Shown here: positions 26,589 through 35,590 of the stretch, piece by piece
Numbering within the stretch: position 1 is the first letter of the stretch
Layout: each line of letters starts with the position of its first letter
NCBI RefSeq assembly: GCF_018837975.1
Contig: NZ_JAGSOY010000013.1
Span: 39,085-103,084 of the forward strand
DNA from: Zooshikella harenae
Lineage (GTDB): Bacteria > Pseudomonadota > Gammaproteobacteria > Pseudomonadales > Zooshikellaceae
Direction of reading: 5' to 3'
Length of the DNA: 64,000 nt
Made by a program: the position numbers and the translations under genes
The notes under the pieces: generated by a model
What the model was told of the DNA's origin: nothing
What the model saw: only the letters and a program-made list of their open reading frames with translations
Databases searched by the model: none

Positions 26589-28139
26589 ATGGAATTAATC
26601 AGGGGTCAAAATATTTCTTTAGATTCAAAAAAGCCCTTACGTATTGATATCGGCTGGCGTAGCCTCACATCGGGCCTAGCTCTGGAGGCCTACGGGTTTG
26701 CAATTAATGAACACAAGCAAGTAACGTCCCCTAGTCATTTTTTATGGGAGGCTAACCCTGAAATTCCAGAACTCGTTACACGCCACCCACAGGGTAAACA
26801 ATTTGATCTCAACTTGCCTGTACTAGCCACTCCCTATGATAGATTACGTATTATCTTATCATTACCAGTGGATAGTCCTCATAACTTCTACCAAATACAA
26901 AATATACAGGTAAGGATCAACAATGGGCAGTTAACACGTATCAATATCCCTTCTTGCACTCCTGAAACCAAGTCGCTTACCTTACTGGAAATTTATCGTC
27001 ATAAGGGCCAGTGGAAGCTTCGCTTTATTGGCTACGAAGGTCTTGGAGATCTTAGCTCTTTAGCAGAGCAATTTGGCTTCAGCTTACCTTCAACACTAAA
27101 ACCAGATGATGGCATTTCTCTAAGTGAAGGTGCTGAGCTATCTCCAGGAGAGAATTTATCGCTCACAGAGCATTTTGCTCATTGTAAAAATCTATTGTGG
27201 CAGGCTCGTAGTGTACCGAAGCTAGATGATATTGAGCTAAACCTAGTAGCTGTTGATCCTGAAAATAAAGTCAAAAATATTAAAGATTTCTTGTATCCAG
27301 CAAATCCTTCACTACGTGGCAAAGGGGTTGTGCTTAAAGGCAATGAAGGTCAAATTAACCTGGAACAAATACCTGCAGATATTGCCAAGCTAGAACTGAT
27401 AGTGAGTCGTACGCCAGATACTAAGCGCTTATCTAGTGTCGACTACATTGAAACACGCTTAGTCAGTGCCATTACTGGTCAGCCAATTTGTAAATTTATT
27501 TTTGAAACTGCAGCAAAAAACTACAATAGTGCAATACTATTTGAAATTTATCGCTATCGAGGTGAGTGGCGAGTGCGAGGTATTGGACAGGGCCATGCAG
27601 AGGGTATCAAAAAAACTGCTGAAAAATATGGCTTTACTGCTCCCAAACAAAGAAAGCCTCAAACAACGGGTCATCGCCCCCTTCCCCAAACTCCCCAACC
27701 AACCGCTAGTATAGGAACAGCCACCCCCCCCAGCACACAACTACCAAAACACCCTTATCTAGGTTATGGCATTGCCTCTATGGGCGGTGTTGTTACATTA
27801 CTGGGCTATGCCAGTATTCCTATGCTATTAATCGGTGGTAGTATGGTCGCTGGTGGTGCTTTTTTCAGCTGGAAAACCTATAACCAAACCAAAGCCGCTC
27901 AAAAAGAACAAAATGAGCGAATTATTCTCAATATGATAAAAGACCGGGGCTACCGAGTAACCGCTTTTGAATTAGCCTCTAGTCATACTATGACTATTGA
28001 GCAAGTGACAGAAATACTTCAATATCTATGTGCCAAAGGCGCTGGACAAATAGAAATAGATGAAAGTGGCAAAGAGGTTTTCGTGTTTGATAAGATGCGT
28101 AGTGATGACACTAGCCAAAACCAGTCTGATCACTGGTAA
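26589..28139 (+). CDS. Double TerD-domain membrane protein with C-terminal winged-helix-like domain
   Basis: 516 residues. Two TerD-like domains lie in tandem (about 1-175 and 195-350), each with the beta-sandwich pattern ending in EIYRHKGQWKLRFIGYEGLGDLSSLAEQFGF or the matching EIYRYRGEWRVRGIGQG block. A Pro-rich linker (about 352-385) and a hydrophobic membrane stretch (about 393-428) follow. The C-terminal 80 residues (RIILNMIKDRGYRVTAFELA and MTIEQVTEILQYLCAKGAG) look like a winged helix. TerD proteins bind calcium and are linked to tellurite and phage stress. No other ter genes are nearby. It follows the MoxR/DUF58 operon on the same strand but 299 bases away, so it probably has its own promoter. 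Confidence 0.8.
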   Translation: MELIRGQNISLDSKKPLRIDIGWRSLTSGLALEAYGFAINEHKQVTSPSHFLWEANPEIPELVTRHPQGKQFDLNLPVLATPYDRLRIILSLPVDSPHNFYQIQNIQVRINNGQLTRINIPSCTPETKSLTLLEIYRHKGQWKLRFIGYEGLGDLSSLAEQFGFSLPSTLKPDDGISLSEGAELSPGENLSLTEHFAHCKNLLWQARSVPKLDDIELNLVAVDPENKVKNIKDFLYPANPSLRGKGVVLKGNEGQINLEQIPADIAKLELIVSRTPDTKRLSSVDYIETRLVSAITGQPICKFIFETAAKNYNSAILFEIYRYRGEWRVRGIGQGHAEGIKKTAEKYGFTAPKQRKPQTTGHRPLPQTPQPTASIGTATPPSTQLPKHPYLGYGIASMGGVVTLLGYASIPMLLIGGSMVAGGAFFSWKTYNQTKAAQKEQNERIILNMIKDRGYRVTAFELASSHTMTIEQVTEILQYLCAKGAGQIEIDESGKEVFVFDKMRSDDTSQNQSDHW

Positions 28140-28255
28140 CTGCTGAAAAAAACTATCCCCATAATAGCCAGCTAATATTTTTAGTTGTGTCGTAAAATTT
28201 ATTTAACTTAAAAATAAACTTAGTTTGGACGCATTTAACCTGCAAAAACCCAAAA

Positions 28256-28283
28256 GGCAATACGAGTGTCTAACAGTATTGCC
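28256..28283 (-). terminator. Rho-independent terminator
   Basis: Eight-base perfect stem GGCAATAC / GTATTGCC with a 12-base loop. On the minus strand it is followed by TTTTGGGTTTTT, ending the DeoR-ybiW transcription unit. Confidence 0.8.
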
Positions 28284-28286
28284 CTA

Positions 28287-29027
28287 TCAGACTAAAACCA
28301 ATTGAATATTTTGTTTTTTTAGCCATGCTAAATCACTTTCTGTAATTCCCTGGTTCGTTATCACTGCGGCAAAATCATCTATGGTTCCTAGCGTTGTTGG
28401 GCATATTTTTCCGAATTTACTGGCATCAGTCAGAATAATATTACGTTGCTTTTTCTTTAAAATGGTATGAACTACATCAGCACGCATCATGTCTCGACTG
28501 GTAAAGCCTGAATCTTGATGAAAACCATCAACACCAATAAATGCAGTACTGAAATTAATATGTTCAATACACAATTTTGTTAACGGCCCAACTAAACTCT
28601 CACTTTGCGACTGATAAACACCTCCCAACAAAATAACATCTACATGATCATTTTTAAGTGAGTGCGCTATATAGGCACTGGGAGTAATGATAGAAACATC
28701 ACCACGCTGTGCTAATGCTTGGGCTAACAGAGCATTAGCACTTCCTCCTTCAATTAACACTGTTTCCCCTGGTAATACCAAGTCAGCCGCATGCGCTACC
28801 AGTCGTTGTTTTACATCAAAATGAATCGTCAGCCGTTCATTAACATCATCGGTCTGTATCGAAATAGCACCACCATGAACGCGTGTTAAGTGCTCCTGTT
28901 GCTCAAGGTAAGAGAGATCACTACGAATAGTGACCTCAGAAACACCTGTGTGTACTGCCAGCTCACTGACAGTTAAACGTTTATGCTCATTAACTAAGTG
29001 GATAATTTCCAGGTGTCTCGCGTTCAC
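28287..29027 (-). CDS. DeoR-family transcriptional regulator
   Basis: 246 residues starting at GTG with AAGGAG upstream. The N-terminal DeoR helix-turn-helix reads HKRLTVSELAVHTGVSEVTIRSDL and the adjacent VHGGAI motif. The C-terminal sugar-phosphate sensor domain (DeoRC) contains the VLIEGGSANALLAQAL loop and the IGVDGFHQDSGFTSRD and TDASKFG blocks. Regulators of this class respond to phosphorylated sugars. It is encoded just downstream of the glycyl radical enzyme and probably controls that operon through a sugar phosphate (inference). Confidence 0.9.
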   Translation of the reverse strand: MNARHLEIIHLVNEHKRLTVSELAVHTGVSEVTIRSDLSYLEQQEHLTRVHGGAISIQTDDVNERLTIHFDVKQRLVAHAADLVLPGETVLIEGGSANALLAQALAQRGDVSIITPSAYIAHSLKNDHVDVILLGGVYQSQSESLVGPLTKLCIEHINFSTAFIGVDGFHQDSGFTSRDMMRADVVHTILKKKQRNIILTDASKFGKICPTTLGTIDDFAAVITNQGITESDLAWLKKQNIQLVLV

Positions 29028-29122
29028 AGTGCTCCTTAATGCTATCTATATTACTACCTATAACACTATCTAAAAATGATTTATCTATACGGTATTTAGC
29101 GTACTAAACAATAAAGGCTATC

Positions 29123-31552
29123 TTACAAACTATGCTCAGTACGGGCAATGATATCATTTTGAGCTTCCACCGATAATGCTGTAAAAAATGCTGAATAGCC
29201 TGCAACTCGCACCACTAAATCACGATACTCCTGTGGATTAGCCTGCGCCGCTAACAGCGTTTCTCGAGAAACGATATTATACTGAACATGCCACCCTTTA
29301 TAGACATCAAAAAAAGTACGTATCAACATGGATAACTTATGAAAATCCTGAGCCGTGTCCAAAGTGCCTGGAGTTAATTTTTGATTGAGTAATACCCCAC
29401 CTAAAATCTTATCCGTTGGCAGTTTGGCAATCGAACTATACACTGCAGTAGGACCATGAATATCCGTTCCTGAAGCAGGACTCGCACCTTCCGCAAGTGG
29501 CGTATAAGCTTTACGGCCATCAGGCGTCGCCATGGTGTTGGCCCCAAAGGGGACATTTGCTGAGATGCTTGAAGTTCCCGCATAATATCCCCCCCCAATG
29601 GGTCCCCGACCAAAGCGAGTGTTTTTATGATGCTTTAACTCATTAATATACATTTCATAAGCTTGAACCAATAACTTATCTACTTCACAGTCATCATTAC
29701 CGTATTTACTAGCATAATTAATCAACACTTGGCGTAGCTGCTCACCTTCAATACCACTAAAATTATCTGCCAGTGCTTTAGCTAAACTTTGCTGTGAAAC
29801 TTTTCCCTGTTCAAATACAAGCTGTTTTAATACCGCTAAACTGTTGCCTAAATTCGCAATGCCCACTTGTAATCCTGACACCCAATCATATACTGCACCA
29901 CCTGCTTTAATAGATTTAGCGCGACTAATGCAGTCATCAACCAATGCTGAACAAAAGATATCAGGCGCTAACTGTTCCAATGCTGTATCAACGACTGCAT
30001 CAATAGCAATCGAATGACGTGTAAAATACTTAACCTGCTGCTGCCAGGCACTCATCACCTCATCAAGATTATTAAAGTTGCCTTTATGAAGGGATTTTTC
30101 ATGGGGTAAAAATACCTGCTGGGTAGTGGCATCCTTTCCTTCATCTAGGGCTGCCAATAAAACACGCGCAAAATTCAAAAAACTCATTCCAGTACAACGA
30201 TAGCCCCATTTACCCGGTACTGCAGTTTCAATACAACCAATAGCCGCATAGTTGTAAGCATCTTCACGGCTTACGCCCAAGTCCACAAATGCGGGGATAA
30301 CAATTTCATCATTATTAAATGCAGGCATCCCAAACCCACACTTAACGACGGCCAAACAACTAAGAAGAAAATCCTGACTGATATTTTGGTGGTAACGTAC
30401 ACTTAAATTGGGTTGTGTTGAGCGTAGCTGCCCACAGGATTCTAAGATGGCAAACGATAAACTATTCACGGCATCAATGGGGTAACCCTGTTGATCAAGC
30501 TGCTGACCACCAATAGTGACATTTTGATATAAGGGACTTCCAGCCGAAGCCTTAGAATGTGTTCCAGAACGAATTTTATTCACTTCCAATAATTTTAACC
30601 AACAGCTTTGCAGCAGTTCTAATGCAAAACCATGGGTTAGTCGATTTGTTTGTTCAACATCCTTTTTATAAAAGGGATATAAATATTGATCCATTCGGCC
30701 AAAAGAAACAGAGTGACCATTGGACTCAATTTGTAAAATAAGTTGTACAAAGTAGCACAGCTGCAGTGCTTGCCAAAACGATTCAGGTTTTTTATGGGCA
30801 ATGTGGTAACAATTTTCTGCTATAATTTTCAATTCACGCTTTCTAAATGCACGGGTTTCCTGATGAGCCATCTCAGCAGCCAGTTTTGCATATCGTTCAA
30901 TATGGTTTTGTACTGCCTCAATGACAATATGTACCGCTTCTAAAAAATGTGTGCACTCTAGACTCTCATCATGAGCATTATGAGTGACTAACTGCTTTTG
31001 CAGTTTAACATCTGCCAGCAACCCATCTAGGCCTTTTGCTAATAGTTTTTCATTATTTATCGCAAGGTGTGCATCACCAGAAGTCATATTACCTTCGGCT
31101 TTAATAATACCTGAATCTAATATGGCCTTTTGTTCATCACTATATTCTGCATAAGACTGATCTTGTACAGTTTTACCCTGCCAAAAAGAAATGACATCTT
31201 TTAAAGCATTTTTATTCACTTCTGACAATGAAAACCCTGCACCAGGTCGATCAGCAAGTGTATCAATTTCATTCACTAGCCAGGTAACTGTATATTCTGG
31301 AAAAATAGGTGCTGCGCGTAAATAACTTGCCTGATTACCAATAATTAACTCATCATTATCAATCCAGATTTTTCTTGTCTCAAGATGTTCAGCCAATGCT
31401 AAGGCTCGCTTCATCATAATAGGCAGTGCTGGATTCTGTTGATAAATCCGCGTATATGCCACAGCCCGTTCAGTACAAATCGGCGGTTTAATAATATTAA
31501 TTAATGCATCTTTATGTTTTTGTATACGCAAAGGCAAATAGTCAAGATTCAT
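29123..31552 (-). CDS. ybiW: Glycyl radical enzyme, YbiW/PFL-like
   Basis: 809 residues, matching E. coli YbiW (about 810). The C-terminal glycyl radical loop RVAGYSAFF has Gly785 as the radical site. The active-site loop GCIETAVPGKWG has Cys440 and Glu442, the Cys-x-Glu pair of dehydratase/lyase-type glycyl radical enzymes, rather than the Cys-Cys of pyruvate formate-lyase. So it is not a true formate acetyltransferase. In E. coli the ybiW-ybiY genes lie with fsaA, as here. I recall recent work assigning this group to 1,5-anhydroglucitol-6-phosphate, yielding 1-deoxyfructose-6-phosphate for FsaA; I cannot confirm it here. It is cytosolic and oxygen sensitive. The activase is 2 bases upstream; an FNR site controls the operon. 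Confidence 0.9.
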   Translation of the reverse strand: MNLDYLPLRIQKHKDALINIIKPPICTERAVAYTRIYQQNPALPIMMKRALALAEHLETRKIWIDNDELIIGNQASYLRAAPIFPEYTVTWLVNEIDTLADRPGAGFSLSEVNKNALKDVISFWQGKTVQDQSYAEYSDEQKAILDSGIIKAEGNMTSGDAHLAINNEKLLAKGLDGLLADVKLQKQLVTHNAHDESLECTHFLEAVHIVIEAVQNHIERYAKLAAEMAHQETRAFRKRELKIIAENCYHIAHKKPESFWQALQLCYFVQLILQIESNGHSVSFGRMDQYLYPFYKKDVEQTNRLTHGFALELLQSCWLKLLEVNKIRSGTHSKASAGSPLYQNVTIGGQQLDQQGYPIDAVNSLSFAILESCGQLRSTQPNLSVRYHQNISQDFLLSCLAVVKCGFGMPAFNNDEIVIPAFVDLGVSREDAYNYAAIGCIETAVPGKWGYRCTGMSFLNFARVLLAALDEGKDATTQQVFLPHEKSLHKGNFNNLDEVMSAWQQQVKYFTRHSIAIDAVVDTALEQLAPDIFCSALVDDCISRAKSIKAGGAVYDWVSGLQVGIANLGNSLAVLKQLVFEQGKVSQQSLAKALADNFSGIEGEQLRQVLINYASKYGNDDCEVDKLLVQAYEMYINELKHHKNTRFGRGPIGGGYYAGTSSISANVPFGANTMATPDGRKAYTPLAEGASPASGTDIHGPTAVYSSIAKLPTDKILGGVLLNQKLTPGTLDTAQDFHKLSMLIRTFFDVYKGWHVQYNIVSRETLLAAQANPQEYRDLVVRVAGYSAFFTALSVEAQNDIIARTEHSL

Positions 31553-31554
31553 AA

Positions 31555-32475
31555 CTACCCTCTCACTGATGTTTGAAGTGGTTTTAAAGGATGATGCTCA
31601 GCATACTCACACGCTTTTTGTAAAAGCCCAGGATTATCCAGTGATTTATCTTTTCCTTGATAGCGTAATCCCAACATTTTATATTTCTGAATACCTAGCG
31701 TATGGTATGGTAAAAAATGGATTACCTTACAATTTGGTAGTGTTACAGAAAAATCAGTAATTAATGCCAATTCTTCCACGGTGTCATTAAAATCAGGTAT
31801 CACTGGGACACGAATTATTAAGTCTTTAACTTGACCAGCTAGTTTAATCAGGTTATTTTTGACGAGTGATAACGTGCCCCCAGTCCAACGTTTAAACTTG
31901 TTGTCATCCATGTGCTTTAAATCAACCAGCCATTGATTAATGACAGGAATATTTTTCTCAATTTTCCGCCAACTGACATGCAATGTCGTTTCAATGGCTA
32001 CATCAATATTTTCTTCCTGCATTTTTTGCGCAATCGTGTTAACACAGTCTGAATGTATGAGTGGTTCCCCTCCAGAAAAGGTCACACCACCACCCGATGT
32101 TTTATAAAAAGGTTTATCACGTTTTAATTGTTCACAGATAGCATGAATATCAACAGGTTCTCCCATTACTCTAAGGGCTTTGGCAGGACAGCATGTTTTT
32201 AAATTATTTATATCAAACGCATCAATTTGTTGATGATCTATTAATAAATCAGCAGGTCCATCCCGTGTGATTGCACTGCAACAATCCTGGCATAAGGTAC
32301 ATCCATCAATACAAAAGGCTGCATCATACATAAGATCAAAATTGCGGCTTCGACTTTCGGGATTTTGACACCAGACACAGGACAGAGGGCATCCCTTTAA
32401 GAACAAAACGGTTCTAATCCCTTCACCATCGTGAGTTGAAAAGCGCTGGATATCAAAAAAGAGAGAAGCTGACAT
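31555..32475 (-). CDS. ybiY: Glycyl radical enzyme activase (radical SAM), YbiY-like
   Basis: 306 residues from the ATG at 32475, which is best placed behind GGAAATGAA; ATG 32481 and TTG 32487 are alternatives. The radical SAM cluster motif C-x3-C-x2-C is at Cys29, Cys33 and Cys36 (GCPLSCVWCQNPES). An inserted ferredoxin-like segment, CIDGCTLCQDCC through CCPAKAL, carries extra cysteines for auxiliary 4Fe-4S clusters, as in activases of dehydratase-type glycyl radical enzymes. SGGEPL follows near residue 100. It generates the glycyl radical on the downstream enzyme from S-adenosylmethionine. It is cotranscribed with ybiW (2-base gap). Confidence 0.93.
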   Translation of the reverse strand: MSASLFFDIQRFSTHDGEGIRTVLFLKGCPLSCVWCQNPESRSRNFDLMYDAAFCIDGCTLCQDCCSAITRDGPADLLIDHQQIDAFDINNLKTCCPAKALRVMGEPVDIHAICEQLKRDKPFYKTSGGGVTFSGGEPLIHSDCVNTIAQKMQEENIDVAIETTLHVSWRKIEKNIPVINQWLVDLKHMDDNKFKRWTGGTLSLVKNNLIKLAGQVKDLIIRVPVIPDFNDTVEELALITDFSVTLPNCKVIHFLPYHTLGIQKYKMLGLRYQGKDKSLDNPGLLQKACEYAEHHPLKPLQTSVRG

Positions 32476-32536
32476 TTTCATTTCCAAACCAATATTTCAC
32501 TTAACAAAAGTAGATTGCTTTTGTTCGAAAGCAGTA

Positions 32537-32550
32537 TTGATTTATATCAA
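32537..32550. promoter_or_regulatory. FNR/Anr binding site between divergent ybiYW and fsaA
   Basis: TTGAT-TTAT-ATCAA, a perfect match to the FNR consensus. Its centre is about 31 bases upstream of a TATAGT -10 box (32572-32577) for fsaA, giving a class II position near -41. It is also close to midway between the two start codons, so it could drive both genes when oxygen is absent. Confidence 0.85.
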
Positions 32551-32571
32551 CCTTTGTAATGAGAAGTGGAG

Positions 32572-32577
32572 TATAGT
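32572..32577 (+). promoter_or_regulatory. Probable -10 element of the fsaA promoter
   Basis: TATAGT sits at the spacing expected for an FNR-activated class II promoter; transcription would start near 32584, about 22 bases before the ATG. Confidence 0.55.
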
Positions 32578-32606
32578 TTAATGAATCAACCAACGGAGTT
32601 AGTATT

Positions 32607-33281
32607 ATGGTAGAGCTTTACCTTGATAGCGCAGATATTGATGACATACTCAGTTTACACACGAAGGTTAAATTATCAGGTGTTACCACTAACCCATCAA
32701 TTCTTGCCAAGTCCAACTGTGGAGTGAATCATTTACTGTCTACCTTAAATACCCAACTGGAACCTCCCTGCCGCTTTTTTGTACAAACTATCAGCACCAC
32801 CGTTGAAGGAATTATCTCAGAAGCAAAAAAGCTTCATTCCCTGCCTTATAACATTGTGGTAAAAGTTCCTGCTACTGAAGCTGGATTGGCTGCTATCAAA
32901 GCACTCAAAAAGGATAATATTTCTGTACTTGCAACAGCTATTTATACCACCGCACAAGGTTTTCTTGCTGCACATAATGGTGCAGATTACATAGCACCCT
33001 ATGTTAATCGCATAGCACAAATGGGGGGAGATGGCATTGGCGTAGTCTCTAAACTGCAAAAACTCATTACGACAGCAAATATAAACTGTAAAATACTGGC
33101 AGCCAGTTTTAAAAGTGTTCAACAAGTAGTATCTGTATTGGAGGAAGGCGTAAAAGCAATTACGTTACCCTGTGATATTATGCAGGCAATGTATACTCAC
33201 CCAGCAGTAAACATTGCCGTAGACGAGTTTAATGAACACTGGCAAAGCACTTTTGCAAATCAGCTTTCCTATGAAAGCTAA
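32607..33281 (+). CDS. fsaA: Fructose-6-phosphate aldolase / transaldolase-like
   Basis: 224 residues, the size of FsaA (220). The opening ELYLDSADIDDI and GVTTNPSILAKS blocks are typical of the small transaldolase subfamily. The Schiff-base lysine is Lys86 in VVKVPAT, equivalent to Lys85 of E. coli FsaA. APYVNRIAQMGGDGI contributes the phosphate site. FsaA cleaves fructose-6-phosphate-like substrates to dihydroxyacetone, or hydroxyacetone from 1-deoxy sugars, plus glyceraldehyde-3-phosphate. It is divergent from ybiY-ybiW and shares the FNR site, so it very likely processes the product of YbiW. Confidence 0.9.
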   Translation: MVELYLDSADIDDILSLHTKVKLSGVTTNPSILAKSNCGVNHLLSTLNTQLEPPCRFFVQTISTTVEGIISEAKKLHSLPYNIVVKVPATEAGLAAIKALKKDNISVLATAIYTTAQGFLAAHNGADYIAPYVNRIAQMGGDGIGVVSKLQKLITTANINCKILAASFKSVQQVVSVLEEGVKAITLPCDIMQAMYTHPAVNIAVDEFNEHWQSTFANQLSYES

Positions 33282-33322
33282 GTAATAATACTGTAGACTC
33301 TTTTACCCAGCCATAGTCTCAT

Positions 33323-33348
33323 AGTCGCTCAGCCACGAGCGACTTTTT
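33323..33348 (+). terminator. Rho-independent terminator of fsaA
   Basis: Eight-base perfect GC-rich stem AGTCGCTC / GAGCGACT, 6-base loop and TTTTT, 42 bases after the fsaA stop. Confidence 0.9.
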
Positions 33349-33614
33349 GAGCACTTATAGCTTTCCCTAAGTTATAAATATAATTTGTAAATATCCTATT
33401 TAACTATCCAATATCGATAATTTTTATTCTTATGTAAAAATCAATCTACATAACATTAACAGCTTCTATATAGGTATTATTAAAACTTATAGTTCCCTCA
33501 GCAATAATACCATTATGAACGTTTGATTCACCTCAAGATTTAATACGCCTATTGATTTATAATAGTAACGTTTAATCAAAAATAATAATTATGTTATGTA
33601 AGGGAGGGATAAAA
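33349..33614. other. AT-rich intergenic region, no feature seen
   Basis: Between the fsaA terminator and the next gene. It should contain that gene's promoter; nothing else stands out. Confidence 0.35.
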
Positions 33615-34175
33615 ATGTTACGGATGGCAAAATTCCTAATTCTAACCGTGGTATCAATACTCAGCTTCATTATTCAGCCAAGTACCAGTATCGCAGAAAA
33701 CTATCTGCCTGCATTCTCAGGCATGAGAATGGAATATGTTAATCATGGACACACTGGCGAACATGTAAATATTTCAGTCGCCAAAGAAAGAAATGGCTGG
33801 TATTTATTCGAAGGTTTCCCTGGCTTAATGGGTAAAAAAGTCTGGATTCGTCCCAGCCAGGATGGAAAGCTCTATATGTGGAATGATAAAACAAAAGAAG
33901 CTAATGTCTATGTTAACTTCAATGTTAAAGTAGGTACTACAAACAGCCATTCAGGAATAATGTGCTCTGCAGGAACTGTAGTTAAAAATTTTTACAAAGA
34001 GTTAACTATTTCTTCTGGTACTTTTTTTGATGTTACCGAAATCCATTTTTTCACTGGCCCTCGGCGTTGCTATGATACAGGAGTTGAAAACATATTCTTT
34101 GCAAAAGATGTAGGAATCATTAAGTGGCAAGATACAACTATAGGGGGACCAAGATACTTTGAGTTAGTTCAATAA
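33615..34175 (+). CDS. Exported protein of unknown function
   Basis: 186 residues from the ATG at 33615, placed 5-6 bases after the strong ribosome binding site AAGGGAGGGA; an ATG 24 bases upstream would put that site inside the gene. A signal peptide spans about 1-27 (hydrophobic, ending TSIAE). The mature part is beta-rich, with two cysteines (IMCSAGT and RRCYDTG) that may form a disulfide, and ends GGPRYFELVQ. I do not recognise the family. It is probably periplasmic and monocistronic. Confidence 0.7.
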   Translation: MLRMAKFLILTVVSILSFIIQPSTSIAENYLPAFSGMRMEYVNHGHTGEHVNISVAKERNGWYLFEGFPGLMGKKVWIRPSQDGKLYMWNDKTKEANVYVNFNVKVGTTNSHSGIMCSAGTVVKNFYKELTISSGTFFDVTEIHFFTGPRRCYDTGVENIFFAKDVGIIKWQDTTIGGPRYFELVQ

Positions 34176-34243
34176 CTAACAAACCTCAGATATCCCCCTT
34201 CAATACCTATATTGCGAAGGATATACATCACTTATTGGGTAGC

Positions 34244-34876
34244 TTATGTAACGGGCTTAAGCCGCAACTTGCCTTTAGAAAAGCTCGTTACATGCTCAGC
34301 AAATGACTTTAATTCATTTACAGGAACAGATAGGGTATAACATACTAACACACCATATGTGCTTTCCATAAGCTCCACACCATACTCCTGCATCAGCATT
34401 TTAATTCGGGATTCTTGGTCATACCCTAACTCAATAACAAACACCTCTGTTGCCACTTTAGGTGTTGTTTTTAATGCTTCCATTGCAGCTTGCGTAGCCC
34501 CTGAGTATGCACGGACTAGACCGCCAGCCCCAAGCTTAATCCCGCCAAAGTAACGAACCACTACGGCTAAAATATTTCCCACACCATGGTGTTGCAATAC
34601 ATTTAGAATCGGCTTACCTGCTGTACCTTGTGGCTCTCCCGCATCACTCCAAGCAATTTGAGTAGCCCCCTCTGGAGGCCCTGCAATATAAGCCCAACAA
34701 TGATGGCGTGCATCTGAATACTGTTCCGTTAAAGTCGCCACTTGGGCTAACGCCTGCTGACGATTTTCAACTGGATAAATCCAACAAATAAAACGGCTTT
34801 TTTTAATGACGAGTTCAGTCATCACTGGCTCAGCAGGTACTAAATAACTATTTGGAACTTTTTCTCCCCGCGACAT
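34244..34876 (-). CDS. yigZ: YigZ/IMPACT family protein
   Basis: 210 residues from the ATG at 34876; a TTG seven codons upstream is the alternative. The UPF0029/IMPACT N-terminal domain shows KKSRFICWIYPV, ARHHCWAYIAGP and SDAGEPQGTAGKPILNVL, then VVVRYFGGIKLGAGGLVRAYSGA. The C-terminal DUF1949 (ferredoxin-like) domain follows. E. coli YigZ is the close relative. IMPACT proteins relate to translation control in eukaryotes; the bacterial role is not settled. It is divergent from yjjX with only about 75 bases between starts. Confidence 0.93.
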   Translation of the reverse strand: MSRGEKVPNSYLVPAEPVMTELVIKKSRFICWIYPVENRQQALAQVATLTEQYSDARHHCWAYIAGPPEGATQIAWSDAGEPQGTAGKPILNVLQHHGVGNILAVVVRYFGGIKLGAGGLVRAYSGATQAAMEALKTTPKVATEVFVIELGYDQESRIKMLMQEYGVELMESTYGVLVCYTLSVPVNELKSFAEHVTSFSKGKLRLKPVT

Positions 34877-34951
34877 GTACTCAGGTAACTCCCTCAAAAA
34901 ACGTTAAGTTGAGTATAATAATGTTTTTCAAAAAAACAGTTGTTATCCATT

Positions 34952-35494
34952 ATGAATCAAGATTGTATCAAAATTGTCGTTGGCTCGCAGAATCCTGTAA
35001 AAATCAATGCAGTACGCAACGCCATTGCTTCACTCTATCCTAATAGTACCGTTGAGTGCACTGGTATATATGCACCATCAAAGGTACCTGACCAGCCCAT
35101 GACGGCAAAGCAAACCCGTGAAGGTGCAGAAAATCGGGTACGATTTTGCCAGCAACAGATAGAAGCTGATTTCTATGTTGCCCTTGAAGGCGGTGTAGAT
35201 ATTTTTGAATATGGACCAGCAACATTTGCCTATGTTGTTATTGCAAATCACTGTCGACTTTCAATAGGTCGCAGTGCAATTTTGCCGCTTCCTATATCCG
35301 TTTACCAAGCATTACAACAAGGTGAAGAACTAGGTCATGTCATGGATAGATTATTTAACACACAAAATATCAAACAACAGGGAGGAGCCATTGGCTTACT
35401 AACCAACGGACAGGCCACACGAGAAAGTACATATACTGAAGCACTAATTCTCGCCATGGCCCCTTTTCTTTATGAAGAATTATACGATAAATAA
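34952..35494 (+). CDS. yjjX: Inosine/xanthosine triphosphatase
   Basis: 180 residues from the ATG at 34952; the upstream TTG start has no better signal. It opens with IKIVVGSQNPVKINAV, the nucleotide-pyrophosphatase motif of the YjjX/NTPase_1 family, followed by PDQPMTAKQTREGAENR and YVALEGGVDIFEYGPATFAY. The C-terminal GGAIGLLTNGQATRESTYTEALILA is also diagnostic. It removes non-canonical purine nucleotides (ITP, XTP) from the pool. The family is about 170-180 residues. It stands alone, divergent from yigZ. Confidence 0.92.
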   Translation: MNQDCIKIVVGSQNPVKINAVRNAIASLYPNSTVECTGIYAPSKVPDQPMTAKQTREGAENRVRFCQQQIEADFYVALEGGVDIFEYGPATFAYVVIANHCRLSIGRSAILPLPISVYQALQQGEELGHVMDRLFNTQNIKQQGGAIGLLTNGQATRESTYTEALILAMAPFLYEELYDK

Positions 35495-35590
35495 TGTGTA
35501 CTCTTCACGCATAAACTTTAGGCTTTGCTGTGGGAATTTTCTTTGCTAAACCTGAATATGATTTACGATAGGCACAAACTGAAGAGCTTA

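Noticed and set aside
29123..31552. Annotation as pyruvate formate-lyase
   Set aside because: The active-site loop has a single Cys followed by Ile-Glu instead of Cys-Cys, and the gene neighbours are those of ybiW.
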